This document shows positions 25,989-35,012 of a DNA stretch of 64,000 nt, in pieces. Under the pieces are notes generated by a model that ran no database searches, was not told the DNA's origin, and saw only the letters and a list, made by a program, of their open reading frames with translations. Positions within the stretch are counted from its first letter, which is position 1. Every line of letters starts with the position of its first letter. Location of the stretch: positions 2,666,001-2,730,000 of the forward strand of contig NZ_CP093313.1 in the NCBI RefSeq assembly GCF_025264625.1. Reading direction: 5' to 3'. The translations under genes and the position numbers were made by a program. The DNA comes from Occallatibacter riparius. Lineage in GTDB: Bacteria > Acidobacteriota > Terriglobia > Terriglobales > Acidobacteriaceae.

Positions 25989-26162
25989 ATGCAGTGCAAA
26001 GTGTGCGGTTCCCTTGAGGTATTTCGAGTGTCTCGCAGGGGCTTGCTCCAGAGGGTCGTGTTGCCCTGGTTCGGCCTGTACCCGTGGAATTGCGTGGTGT
26101 GCGGAGAATTGCGTTTGCTGCGTGCGCGGAGTGCGCGATCGGAGCAGACGAAAGCCGCGTAG
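25989..26162 (+). CDS. Zinc-ribbon small protein, paralogue 3
   Basis: A 57-residue protein starting MQCKVCGSLEVFRVSRRGLL with LPWFGLYPWNCVVCGELRLL in its middle. It conserves both CxxC pairs and the RRGLL...VLP..GLYPW core of the proteins at 20934 and 21307 but lies 4.5 kb from them and in a different setting, between members of families H and B. Start chosen by alignment to the paralogues. Confidence 0.7.
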   Translation: MQCKVCGSLEVFRVSRRGLLQRVVLPWFGLYPWNCVVCGELRLLRARSARSEQTKAA

Positions 26163-26459
26163 CGGCCGGCCTGGTGGCTCGAGACGAAATTCTTTGGCGT
26201 AAGCGCATGCGCTGACGCATCAGAGAGCGCTGCAACATGCGCGTTCCCTCTTGCATTCGACTCCCACGTGCACCAACACCACTTCCGAATGTGTGCGTGC
26301 CGCGAGTATTCCGCCGAAACCGCCGGGTGCCCGAACGAAAAGAAGGGGCACGGCGTATCCGTCACACTCTTTGAGCGCGAACTTCAATAATCGTATGTTT
26401 TCTGTGAGCCCGGACCTATGACGCTGCTGATTCCGGCATAGTTGCCCGCCCCGGCGCCG

Positions 26460-26663
26460 TTATATGGAGCCCTGCTCGTCTTTGTGTGGCCGCGGATCCA
26501 TTCTGTCGGCCAACTCAATCTCATTCAAGGGCACTGCGACGACCCGCGGCGCACCCTCCAGGGCCATCACATGGGCGGTGTGCTCTTCGATGGACACCAC
26601 GATGAAAAGGCCTCGCCGCCCTTTTACATGAACGCGTTCGCGCATATCGGGAATGATGGTCAT
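26460..26663 (-). CDS. Small beta-rich protein, family B copy 2
   Basis: A 67-residue paralogue of the protein at 25302. VHVKGRRGLFIVVSIEEHTA and HVMALEGAPRVVAVPLNEIE carry the shared core, and the C terminus is again KDEQGSI. The ATG at 26663 has GAGGGA four bases upstream, an adequate ribosome binding site. Strand pattern and length also recall family A. Confidence 0.72.
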   Translation of the reverse strand: MTIIPDMRERVHVKGRRGLFIVVSIEEHTAHVMALEGAPRVVAVPLNEIELADRMDPRPHKDEQGSI

Positions 26664-26880
26664 GCGTTCCCTCGCTTGCTCGCGGGAACGAGTGTTTGCC
26701 GGACGGCTGAAACAAGTAGCACCGCTTGAGCGGCAGACGACAGGGAAAAAGTGTAGGAGCGCAGCATAACTGCAGCTGGGACCTCGAAGTTCTAAGCTTA
26801 TCTATCGTAGGACGATATGAGAACAGTTTAACGGAGCCGAGGAGGGGTGTCCACTGGGGACAACCCGAGGGTTCTGCGCA

Positions 26881-26914
26881 AAGAGAAGGCGCGGCCCCAG
26901 CCGCGCCTTCTCTT
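26881..26914 (-). terminator. Strong hairpin terminator
   Basis: Perfect 14-bp stem AAGAGAAGGCGCGG / CCGCGCCTTCTCTT with a six-base loop, 16 bases past the stop of the gene at 26930. In that direction it is followed by TTTGCGC. Confidence 0.75.
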
Positions 26915-26929
26915 CCCCAGGCAATCCGC

Positions 26930-27142
26930 TCAGGCGGAAATCATGAGATCGTCTTCCATCTGCTGCAAGTCATCCGCGGGTGTGAGGAGAGCCAGCGGAA
27001 TGCCTGTCTCCACCTTACGCAGGGTGCCCAGGCGGAGGAGATCGGCGAGGTGCCGCAGGTGATCGACGCGGAGCACCACGCAGATCTCGCCGACGCCTTC
27101 AATCTGCACCTTCTGGCCGGGAATGATGGGACGGTTCTGCAT
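26930..27142 (-). CDS. Small protein of unknown function, island edge
   Basis: A 70-residue protein: MQNRPIIPGQKVQIEGVGEI, then VVLRVDHLRHLADLLRLGTL. The PGQKVQIEG opening with a following hydrophobic strand suggests another small beta-rich fold, joined to a short helix and an acidic tail (DDLQQMEDDLM). The frame is open up to a GTG at 27217 but no ribosome binding site supports that start. A strong terminator follows. Confidence 0.6.
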   Translation of the reverse strand: MQNRPIIPGQKVQIEGVGEICVVLRVDHLRHLADLLRLGTLRKVETGIPLALLTPADDLQQMEDDLMISA

Positions 27143-27331
27143 GGTTACAAGGTTCTTTGGCCTGCCGATGTTCCTGATTCTGGTAAGTAGAGTGACTATA
27201 TCGGTAAGATCCGGCACAGAGCCACGCTCGTTTTCTCCCCAAGAGTCCTCCCGCCCCCGCGGGAGATTTCCCCGCTAAGTAAGATGCGCGACATTGGCGG
27301 GAGGGTTGGCCAGTGAAGCGCCTCTCCTGCA

Positions 27332-28360
27332 TCAAGACAGTTTGAGGCCTTCTGTTCCTACATAGAGGGAGTAGAGGGACTGGCTGGCGGTCATGAAGAG
27401 GCGATCGCGCTTGGCACCGCCGAAGCAGAGGTTGGCGCAGGTTTCCGGTAGGTGGATTTTGCCCATGAGGGTGCCGTCAGGGGCGAAGACGTGGACGCCA
27501 TTAAAGCCGTCTCCGGCCCATCCGGCGGCTGACCAGATGTTGCCGTCGACGTCGCAGCGGATGCCATCGGAAGAGCCCGGCGCCATATTCGCGAACATGC
27601 GACCGTTGGCGAGCTTCACTCCATCGACAACATCGTAGACACGGATGGGCGACGGGTCGCCTTTGTGCTTGGGAGTGCCGGTATCGACGAGGTAGAGCAG
27701 TTTCTCGTCGGGAGAGAAGCAGAGGCCGTTGGGCTTGGTGAGATCGGTGGCGACGACGGTGGCGACGCGCGTCTTGGGGTCGATGCGGTAGACGTTGGCA
27801 GGGAGCTCGAAGGCGGCTTTGTGGCCTTCGTAATTCGACATGATGCCGTAGCCGGGATCAGTGAACCAGATGCCGCCGTCGGAGTGGACGATGACGTCGT
27901 TGGGCGCGTTGAGCTTCTTGCCTTCAAAGCCATCCATGAGCACGGTGATGGAGCCGTCGTGTTCAGTGCGCGTGACGCGGCGAGAGTCGTGCTCGCAGGT
28001 GATGAGGCGGCCTTCGCGGTCGCGGCAGTTTCCGTTGCTGTAATTGGAGGGACTGCGGAAGACGGTGACTTCGCCGGTGTCCTCGAGCCAGCGCAGCATG
28101 CGGTTGTTGGGGATGTCGCTGAAGAGGAGATAGCGGCCATCGCCGAACCAAACGGGGCCTTCGGCCCAGCGTGCGCCGGTGTAGAGGCGCTCCACCGCTG
28201 CGCTGAGGATTTGGTACTTGGCGAAGCGGGGATCGACGACTTCGATGGCGGGATCGGGATAGGGCGTGGGGCGTTTCGTGTCCTGAGCGCCGGCGAAGGG
28301 CTTGAGGGCCGCGAGTACGGTTGCGCCGGCTGCCATTTGGACGAAGGTGCGTCTCTGCAT
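27332..28360 (-). CDS. SMP-30/gluconolactonase-like protein, exported
   Basis: A 342-residue six-bladed propeller of the SMP-30/gluconolactonase/LRE family, whose members hydrolyse sugar lactones using a bound divalent metal. The N terminus MQRRTFVQMAAGATVLAALK has a twin-arginine-like signal. Metal-site elements are visible in the family positions: GARWAEGPVWFGDGRYLLFS with the Glu, KKLNAPNDVIVHSDGGIWFT with the Asn, KPNGLCFSPDEKLLYLVDTG with the Asn, and SSDGIRCDVDGNIW with the Asp. Start set at the signal-peptide ATG; a longer frame upstream lacks support. The lactone substrate is unknown. Confidence 0.9.
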   Translation of the reverse strand: MQRRTFVQMAAGATVLAALKPFAGAQDTKRPTPYPDPAIEVVDPRFAKYQILSAAVERLYTGARWAEGPVWFGDGRYLLFSDIPNNRMLRWLEDTGEVTVFRSPSNYSNGNCRDREGRLITCEHDSRRVTRTEHDGSITVLMDGFEGKKLNAPNDVIVHSDGGIWFTDPGYGIMSNYEGHKAAFELPANVYRIDPKTRVATVVATDLTKPNGLCFSPDEKLLYLVDTGTPKHKGDPSPIRVYDVVDGVKLANGRMFANMAPGSSDGIRCDVDGNIWSAAGWAGDGFNGVHVFAPDGTLMGKIHLPETCANLCFGGAKRDRLFMTASQSLYSLYVGTEGLKLS

Positions 28361-28618
28361 TCGTGCCTCTTTCGTGAAAGGATCCGCTGCGGGCCACCTT
28401 ATCACGGTGCTCTGATTGGGCGGAATGGTGTTTGTTGCGAGGAAGGAATGTCGAGAGGATGCCGAGCTGTGCTGGCCTGGTTTTCTGCGATTACTTTGCT
28501 ACCGTTACCAAAGGAATGCGGCAGATGGTTATGCAAGGAATGGGATCAGGTTATGCACTAGGAGAGGAGGGGAAATTGCATCGCTCTGCATTGTTGCGGA
28601 TGTTAAGCTGCCCCCATC

Positions 28619-28948
28619 ATGATCCATGACAAGGAGCGGGTTGCGGCTTTCCGGGCTCGTGTGTTGGCGCAGATCGCGCTGATTAAGTCTCTCAAGGCGC
28701 AGGTTGCCGTGGGCGAAGTCAACTCGCTTGATATGGCTTTAAAGCAGGCTGAGGAAGTGGCGACGTTTTTCATTGCAGATCTGGACCGGCAGAACAGAAC
28801 GCCGGTGGAGGAAGCGAGCTGGCTTTCGAAGGCGGAGTACATGCTGGGGATATGGCAGCCGTATCTCAAGAGATCGTCGCGGAGACTGCGGACGTCGAAC
28901 GCAGTGCCGGGGCAACATTGGATGCAGGCGGGGCCGCAGCAGAATTAG
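28619..28948 (+). CDS. Hypothetical mostly helical protein
   Basis: A 109-residue protein, largely helical and amphipathic (ALIKSLKAQVAVGEVNSLDM, ALKQAEEVATFFIADLDRQN), with basic residues rising toward the C terminus. No signal, membrane segment or known motif. The ribosome binding site is weak. It stands alone between the divergent SMP-30 gene and the TetR gene. Confidence 0.5.
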   Translation: MIHDKERVAAFRARVLAQIALIKSLKAQVAVGEVNSLDMALKQAEEVATFFIADLDRQNRTPVEEASWLSKAEYMLGIWQPYLKRSSRRLRTSNAVPGQHWMQAGPQQN

Positions 28949-29145
28949 AGGCGCGAGTTATTCAAGAGGCGAAGGCTGCTTGATCGGGTGGGTGGCCTGA
29001 AGCGAGGCTTCTCTAAGGTGCGGATGAGTTCCTTCTATGGCTTCCACAAAGATGGCTGAATCCCGTGCTCGTAAATTTGTGTTTCGAGTGGATGCCATGA
29101 CGATCTGAGCTTGACGGCGAAGGAGTTCGTGCGTACTCTTTGGCA

Positions 29146-29730
29146 ATGCGGTATTCGCTGGAACACAAAGCGAAGAATCACGAGAAGATTTTGTCAGTGG
29201 CGGCGCGCTCTTTTCGTGAGCGTGGCGGGGACACCAGCGGTATTGGAACGGTGATGAAGAAGGTGGGCCTGCAGAAAGGCGGGTTCTACCGGCATTTCAA
29301 GAGCAAGGACGACCTGTTTGTCGAGGCGGTGGCGCGAGCGCTGGACGAGACAGGACGCGGCATGGAGGAGGCTGCGAAGTCAGCGCCTGAGGGCCAGGGC
29401 TTGCGGGCGATCATCGATCGCTATTTAAGCGTAGCCCATGCCAATTCGCCGGGGTCCGGTTGCGTGCGTGCGGCTCTTGGACCGGAACTGGCGCGAAAGC
29501 CGGTAGCTGTACGACGCAGGGTTGAGGCGCTCCTGGCGGAATATCGGGAACGTCTATCGCCGTTCATGCCGGGACGCACTCAGCAGGAGAGGATGGAGAA
29601 CTGCGGATTGCTGTTTTCGAGTATGGCGGGTGTTCTGATGATGGTGCGGGTTACAACGGATGCTGAGATGCGGGAGCAAAGGCTGGCGGCGGCGAGGAAG
29701 ATGTTTTTGAAGTGCTTCTCGGACCGTTAA
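29146..29730 (+). CDS. TetR family transcriptional regulator
   Basis: A 194-residue repressor-type protein. The N-terminal helix-turn-helix is complete: KILSVAARSFRERG, then GIGTVMKKVGLQKGGFYRHF and KSKDDLFVEAVARAL. The C-terminal ligand domain is typical of the group similar to AcrR/QacR-like regulators with SGCVRAALGPELARKPVAVR. ATG at 29146 chosen; a TTG two codons upstream has no better site. The membrane protein 100 bases downstream in the same direction is a candidate target, as TetR genes often control their neighbours. Confidence 0.9.
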   Translation: MRYSLEHKAKNHEKILSVAARSFRERGGDTSGIGTVMKKVGLQKGGFYRHFKSKDDLFVEAVARALDETGRGMEEAAKSAPEGQGLRAIIDRYLSVAHANSPGSGCVRAALGPELARKPVAVRRRVEALLAEYRERLSPFMPGRTQQERMENCGLLFSSMAGVLMMVRVTTDAEMREQRLAAARKMFLKCFSDR

Positions 29731-29830
29731 TTTTTTTGCGTCGCAAAGAGTACGATCGCACTCTTTAGATCTATGAGCCTGGCGTTGGCCGCCAGTCACC
29801 AGCGTGAACTTTTACAGAAGGAGGACCGTC

Positions 29831-30352
29831 GTGCCACAACAGATGATTTTGTTTTTCGTGAGCATCGCATTCAGCCTCGTCGCGTGGGGGATCGTCACTC
29901 GTCGCTATATCTGGCCGGAACTGCGCGTCCGGTCGCGCGAGGAGGCCTTGCGGCCTCTTCTTATGCTGCATAGCTTCCGTTATATCGGACTGTCGTTCCT
30001 TGTTCCGGGCGTGGTGTCAGCCGATCTGCCATCTGGCTTTGCGCATTGGGCAGCTTATGGGGACATTGTCGCGGCGACGCTTGCGCTGGTGTCGCTGTTG
30101 CTGCTGCCTGGTGCCGCTGGCATTGCCGCAACATGGGTTTTCAACTTCGTGGGATTGGCCGATCTGCTCAGCGCTTTCTATCAAGCGGGTCGTGGTGGGA
30201 TGCTGGCGGGACAGTTGGGGGCAACGTTCTTCCTTCCGACGTTGATTGTGCCGCTGCTGCTGATTACGCACGGAGTGATTTTCCGGATACTTCTGCAAAC
30301 TCAACGGGAACCGGTCGTGCGACAACGGCCTGTTGGGGCTGTGCTGGATTGA
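29831..30352 (+). CDS. Membrane protein of unknown function (GTG start)
   Basis: A 173-residue protein with about five hydrophobic helices (residues ~5-22, 50-68, 75-95, 98-118, 135-155). The start is decided by AAGGAGG at 29818-29824, exactly six bases before the GTG at 29831; a longer frame from an upstream ATG includes that site inside the coding region. Near the first helix a conserved-looking RSREEALRPLLMLHSFRYIG segment is cytoplasmic by charge. No family recognised. Its stop is 4 bases from that of the convergent VWFA/PA14 gene. Confidence 0.75.
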   Translation: MPQQMILFFVSIAFSLVAWGIVTRRYIWPELRVRSREEALRPLLMLHSFRYIGLSFLVPGVVSADLPSGFAHWAAYGDIVAATLALVSLLLLPGAAGIAATWVFNFVGLADLLSAFYQAGRGGMLAGQLGATFFLPTLIVPLLLITHGVIFRILLQTQREPVVRQRPVGAVLD

Positions 30353-30356
30353 CCTA

Positions 30357-32024
30357 TCAGCGGGTTCGACTTTCGGTCACCGCTGGAGGGCTGTAATCCC
30401 TGAGGTCGAACAGGGCCCAGTTGCTCGCGCCGGGCGGTTTTATCCATAGCTGGAGCGCAACGGAAACCACCGCGCCCTGATAGTAGGGCACGTGGACGGT
30501 GTGCTGGCCTTGTTCGAGACGAACGGATGCGGACCCTTCGCTCATTTCATGTAATCCATCGATGTCGATGATCTGTTTGTCATCGATTTCAAGCAGGGCT
30601 CCATCGTCGGATGCCATGTGGAAGCGGTATTCACCTGGAGTCGTAATCCAGAAAGAGGCGTGATAGTCGATGCCGAAGAGGTTGGTGCGCGGCGTCACGC
30701 CCGGAATGCCGCTTGTGTTTTGAAAGAACTGGTTGGGAACGTCGAGGGACGGGGTGTAGATGGCGCCGATTGGATCGAGAGCGCGGAAATCAGGCAGGCG
30801 GTCGGAGGGGCGCGCGAGTTCGTAGACATCGCCGCAGAACGAATGGGCTGCGGGAACGATGGACCCGAAGGAGCCGATAGTGCCCCGAGCCGGCTGATCC
30901 CAAACGGGAGGAGCTTTCTGGCCGTCCCTGCCCCCGGATGTCTCCCGCGGTTGCCGGTCTTTCGTTTGGCTGGTCGCGACTGGCGCGGCTTGCGAAGCCG
31001 GCCGTTGCTGGGGTTGCGGCAGCGTCAGATCGGCGGCGCCCATGTTGCCGGTGGCGCGATCGCGCGCAACGATCCGCGTGAGTGCGATGTGTGATGATGC
31101 GGGGAACTCGAGGATGTGAGGGAATCCGCGATCGAGGGCCCGCGCGTAGTCGGCGGAGGTGAGGACCTGCTCAAGAGGCGCGTGGAAGTAGCTGGCAGGT
31201 TTTCCGTCTGCGTCGAAGTTGCAGGCGCCATAGTCGACCGCGACGCTGCGTTGGAGTCCTGCGGAGGTTCTTGCTGTGCCATTGCTGTCAAGAGTGAGGA
31301 AGGCGAGCGAGTTTGCATCGACAGAAACCAGGTAGCGGACCACATCGGTTCGACCTGTATCGATCAAGCGCGCATGAAGCGAGATAGAGAGCGGAGCGAC
31401 GGGGTAGTAGCAGGCCGACTGCTGGAGGAGCGCGTCGACATTCTGTTGCTTCAATGCTGGGGCTTCTGATGCCGATGCGGCGAGGCCGACGTAGTAGTGG
31501 TGGCGATAGAAGAGCCTTGTGTCGGGGCGCCGTGAGGTGATCGTGATCTGGTGGTAGCCGCTTGTTGAACCTGAGGGGCCGGGATGGATGGCGAGCAGAT
31601 AGTGAACGGTGGAGCGCTCAAGACAGCTTGCCAGGATGCGAAAGCCGGTAGGCGTATCGCGTTGCGCGGAGGCCGGATTATTCGGGTCGAACAGGGAGAG
31701 GCTGGTGATCGGGTCGAGCGAGCGCTGTGCCGTTGACGCGCGGGAGAAGCGCGAGTGCTTTTTGTTCGGCTCGAGTTGGGTGCTTTCCGATACCTCGAGT
31801 TCGTCCGGCTTGAGATCGAGGACGGGCTTGTTGTGTCGATCAAGGGCGATGACATCGACGAGGACTTCGCGGGTGACGATACGGAAGGTGGGAATTGCCG
31901 TATCGCCCTGTGGGTTCTGATCGTGCGGGGTGCCGGCTGGTGCGGTCTGTGCGGCCAATGGAGTCGCAAGCAACGGCCGAACCAGCAGGGCGAGAAGCAG
32001 CACTTCAAGAAGATGTCGGCGCAT
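30357..32024 (-). CDS. VWFA-related acidobacterial protein lacking the VWA core, with PA14 domain
   Basis: A 555-residue exported protein. The signal is MRRHLLEVLLLALLVRPLLA. The segment TREVLVDVIALDRHNKPVLD and LKPDELEVSES is the opening of the TIGR03436 VWFA-related domain, and TVHYLLAIHPGP with RRPDTRLFYRHHYYVG matches its closing part. The stretch between is only about 80 residues and shows no DxSxS metal site, so the von Willebrand A core appears lost. Residues ~435-540 (FQNTSGIPGVTPRTNLFGID, GEYRFHMASDDGALLEIDDK) form a PA14 carbohydrate-binding-type domain. A surface-binding role is inferred. Confidence 0.8.
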   Translation of the reverse strand: MRRHLLEVLLLALLVRPLLATPLAAQTAPAGTPHDQNPQGDTAIPTFRIVTREVLVDVIALDRHNKPVLDLKPDELEVSESTQLEPNKKHSRFSRASTAQRSLDPITSLSLFDPNNPASAQRDTPTGFRILASCLERSTVHYLLAIHPGPSGSTSGYHQITITSRRPDTRLFYRHHYYVGLAASASEAPALKQQNVDALLQQSACYYPVAPLSISLHARLIDTGRTDVVRYLVSVDANSLAFLTLDSNGTARTSAGLQRSVAVDYGACNFDADGKPASYFHAPLEQVLTSADYARALDRGFPHILEFPASSHIALTRIVARDRATGNMGAADLTLPQPQQRPASQAAPVATSQTKDRQPRETSGGRDGQKAPPVWDQPARGTIGSFGSIVPAAHSFCGDVYELARPSDRLPDFRALDPIGAIYTPSLDVPNQFFQNTSGIPGVTPRTNLFGIDYHASFWITTPGEYRFHMASDDGALLEIDDKQIIDIDGLHEMSEGSASVRLEQGQHTVHVPYYQGAVVSVALQLWIKPPGASNWALFDLRDYSPPAVTESRTR

Positions 32025-32212
32025 GATGAATATGACGCTTGGTGTGATGATAGTCCAGAAAAGGGGCAGATGACGCGCCGCTGATCAATGTGTTCAATGC
32101 GCTCAAGGCGATGCGCTCGTTGAAGGGGAGAGCGAAACGCCGGTATTTCAATTTGATACTGGGCGATTGGATGTCTGAGCTGGACAACCAAGCGGTTCGC
32201 TCGAGTGCGTAC

Positions 32213-34675
32213 CTATTCGGAGCGCAACGCCTGCATGGGCTCAATGGAAGCCGCGCGGCGAGCGGGCGCAAGCGCCGCGCAGACACAGATCAGGATCATT
32301 GCTGCAATCGCGAGAGCGAAGCTAGCAGGATCTAGTGGGGACATTTGATAAAGCATCGATTGCAGCGGGCGCGCAGCGAAGAATGTGAGCGGGATGCCCA
32401 CCGCAAGGCCGGCCAGCATTACCCAGAGGCTTTCGCGCATAACCATGGCCAGCATTTGCGGGCGCGTTGCGCCCAGGGCGATGCGCAGGCCAATCTCGGC
32501 GGTGCGCCGGCTCACACGGAAGGAATGCAAGCCAAAGAGGCCTGCCGCCACAAGCAGTGCCGCCAGTACACCGAAAAAGCAAGCCATGCTGGCTAGCATC
32601 CTCTGACGGGCGTACGATTCTTCGAATTGCGCTTGTTGTGTCATTGGCTGCTCGAGCGGAACGTCAGGGTAGAGCCCGGCAACAGTTTTGCGCAATTCCG
32701 GCAGCACAGCCAACGCGCTTCCGCGGGTGCGGACTTCAATGTGCATGGCGGCAAGCGAACTCGCCTGCATCTGCGCATAGAAAGCCATCGGCATCTGTTC
32801 CTCGTCCACCGACGTGTACTTGCTGTCCGCCACGACGCCCACGATTGTCGAACGGTCTTTGCCCCATCCCAACACATGGCCCAGCGGGTTCGTGTTGCCA
32901 AGATATTTCTTCACGAAGGTCTGATTAACCAGCGCCACTCGCGAACTCTTCACAGTATCGGCGTCCGTGATGTCACGGCCCGCTACAAGCGGAATGCCCA
33001 TGGTGTGATTGAATCCTGACCCGACGCTGTTATGACGCAACATCTCGCCTCTGTGGATGACGCCATCGAGCACGAACCCCATGTCGTTGTTGGCCATTCC
33101 CGAGCCGGGCCGCATTTGCGCCATAGAAACGGATTCAACCCCGGGTACCTGGCGAAGTCGGTCGATTAATGTGCGATAGAAGACATGTGTGTCTCCTTGC
33201 CCCTGCGGAGTTACTCCAAAGACGAGCAGCCCATCCATCTGCGCTCCAAGATCCTGGGCCGCATAATTCCGCAGCGTACGTAGCAGCAGGCTGGCTGTCA
33301 TCAGCAATACGAGGCAAATGGCGATCTGACCCGTGAGCAAGATGCGACTGCCGAACAAGCGGACTTTATTTGCCGTGATGTTTGCCGCGGTGGTGCGCAA
33401 TACCCCGGCGACCGGCGCGTGGGTCGCACTCCATAAGGGAACGAGACCAAACCCCACGGCAGCGACCGTCGAGAGTAACAGCGTAAACATGAGAACGGTC
33501 CGATCGGGATCGAATGCTGTCCCGGCATGCAGCGTGGCCGATAACAGACGCGTGGTCCAGAATGCAAGCAGCCAGCCGAGTGCCGCGCCTGAGCTCACGA
33601 GCAGCAGGCTCTCGCACAATAATTGGCGGAAGATGCTGATACGGCCGGCGCCAATGGCTACACGCACGCTGAACTCCTGTTGCCGCGCCGAATTGCGAGC
33701 CTGCACCATCATGGCCACATTGATGCATGCGATCACGAGCACCAACCCGACCAAAGCCATCATGATCCGCGCCGGCTCGTGAGCTTCGTCACTATGAACG
33801 CCTAAGCCGCGCGCGGGTACAAAGTCCAACAGGGGCTTCCATTTCGTAGGATCTACCGGACCCACAGCCTGCCGCACGACCTCGCCGAAGGTACCGGCGA
33901 GCGCCTGTTGGGCCTGCATCGAAGTCACTCCGGGGCGCAATCGGGCGATCATCCTCACGCACCACCACCGCGGCGAACCGTAGAGGGTAAACACGTCCGC
34001 GGGCGCCCCCCAGGCATTGAGCGCGGGGACATTCTGCAACGGAATCCAGAAATCTGTCGCGACGAGGGGTTCCACGCCTTCGAAGCCGTGTGTCGCCACA
34101 CCCACCACCGTCATGGGGACCCCTTTTATGTAGAGTGTCTGTCCCACCACCTCTGGGTCCTGCGCATAGCTCCTGGTCCAAAAGTCGTAATTGAGAACAA
34201 CGACAGAGGCGTGGGTCTTTTCGTCGGCCAGCGTCAATCCGCGGCCGCGCTCGATGCGCGCTCCCAGCCCCGAGAAGAAGTTGCCGCTGACCTCTTCTCC
34301 TGTAGCCTCCTCAGGAAGCTCTCCGTGGCGCACCGCGACTTTCGAGAGAGCGAGCGGTACATACGCAATTAACTCTTCGAATACATCGGTACGCGACCTG
34401 AGCGCCTCGAAAGTCGCTTCAGTGAAGGCTGTATTGCTGTCCCCGGTATTCGAACTGCTTCCCGCGGATCCCTGTCCGTTGGCCATTCGCACGTGCCTCA
34501 GCCCTTGACCTCGGCTGACCGGCAACAACTCGAACAGAACCGCATTCATCACGCTGAAGACCGCGGTATTCGTTCCGATACCGAGCGCAAGCATCAGCAC
34601 TACCGTGAATGTGAAGCCTGGCGATCTTCGCAACTGGCGGAGTGCGTAGCGGACGTCCAGCAGGAATGCACGCAT
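32213..34675 (-). CDS. ADOP-family ABC transporter permease (MacB-like)
   Basis: An 820-residue permease of the acidobacterial duplicated orphan permease type. MRAFLLDVRYALRQLRRSPG is the characteristic opening, with a transmembrane helix at VVLMLALGIGTNTAVFSVMN. The protein contains two copies of the FtsX-like permease module, each with a large extracytoplasmic MacB-PCD-like domain: one around residues 40-290 followed by helices near 310-430, the second around 480-680 followed by three helices to the end. No ATPase gene is adjacent, as usual for these orphans. They are thought to export lipoproteins, peptides or drugs; the substrate is unknown. Confidence 0.93.
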   Translation of the reverse strand: MRAFLLDVRYALRQLRRSPGFTFTVVLMLALGIGTNTAVFSVMNAVLFELLPVSRGQGLRHVRMANGQGSAGSSSNTGDSNTAFTEATFEALRSRTDVFEELIAYVPLALSKVAVRHGELPEEATGEEVSGNFFSGLGARIERGRGLTLADEKTHASVVVLNYDFWTRSYAQDPEVVGQTLYIKGVPMTVVGVATHGFEGVEPLVATDFWIPLQNVPALNAWGAPADVFTLYGSPRWWCVRMIARLRPGVTSMQAQQALAGTFGEVVRQAVGPVDPTKWKPLLDFVPARGLGVHSDEAHEPARIMMALVGLVLVIACINVAMMVQARNSARQQEFSVRVAIGAGRISIFRQLLCESLLLVSSGAALGWLLAFWTTRLLSATLHAGTAFDPDRTVLMFTLLLSTVAAVGFGLVPLWSATHAPVAGVLRTTAANITANKVRLFGSRILLTGQIAICLVLLMTASLLLRTLRNYAAQDLGAQMDGLLVFGVTPQGQGDTHVFYRTLIDRLRQVPGVESVSMAQMRPGSGMANNDMGFVLDGVIHRGEMLRHNSVGSGFNHTMGIPLVAGRDITDADTVKSSRVALVNQTFVKKYLGNTNPLGHVLGWGKDRSTIVGVVADSKYTSVDEEQMPMAFYAQMQASSLAAMHIEVRTRGSALAVLPELRKTVAGLYPDVPLEQPMTQQAQFEESYARQRMLASMACFFGVLAALLVAAGLFGLHSFRVSRRTAEIGLRIALGATRPQMLAMVMRESLWVMLAGLAVGIPLTFFAARPLQSMLYQMSPLDPASFALAIAAMILICVCAALAPARRAASIEPMQALRSE

Positions 34676-35012
34676 GTTCTTCACCTTGCTACAGGCTTCG
34701 ACTGTAGCGTTCAGAAGAGTGAAATGCACGTTGATCGCCAACAATCGTGCTGCATTACCGGCAATTCGGTGATGTCAATCACAATTCCTTGCTCTTCCCG
34801 TGGATGGGTGTCCGCTTATAGAAGCGCATGTTCATTTGCGGACGTGTAGAGCAGGCAAATTGGAGGTCGGTTGATGCGATCAGGAGCGACGTACTCATTG
34901 GCGGGAGGCGCGGGAGATCGTCGCTACGAACTGGACGATATACTGAAACTTGAGAGTCCCGCGTCATTCTTCGCCGTTGCCTGCCGGAGATTCTCTTCAT
35001 CCAACACAGACC

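Noticed and set aside
20934..27142. Integron gene-cassette array
   Set aside because: Small genes fit, but orientations are mixed, no attC core sites were seen between genes and no integron integrase is present.
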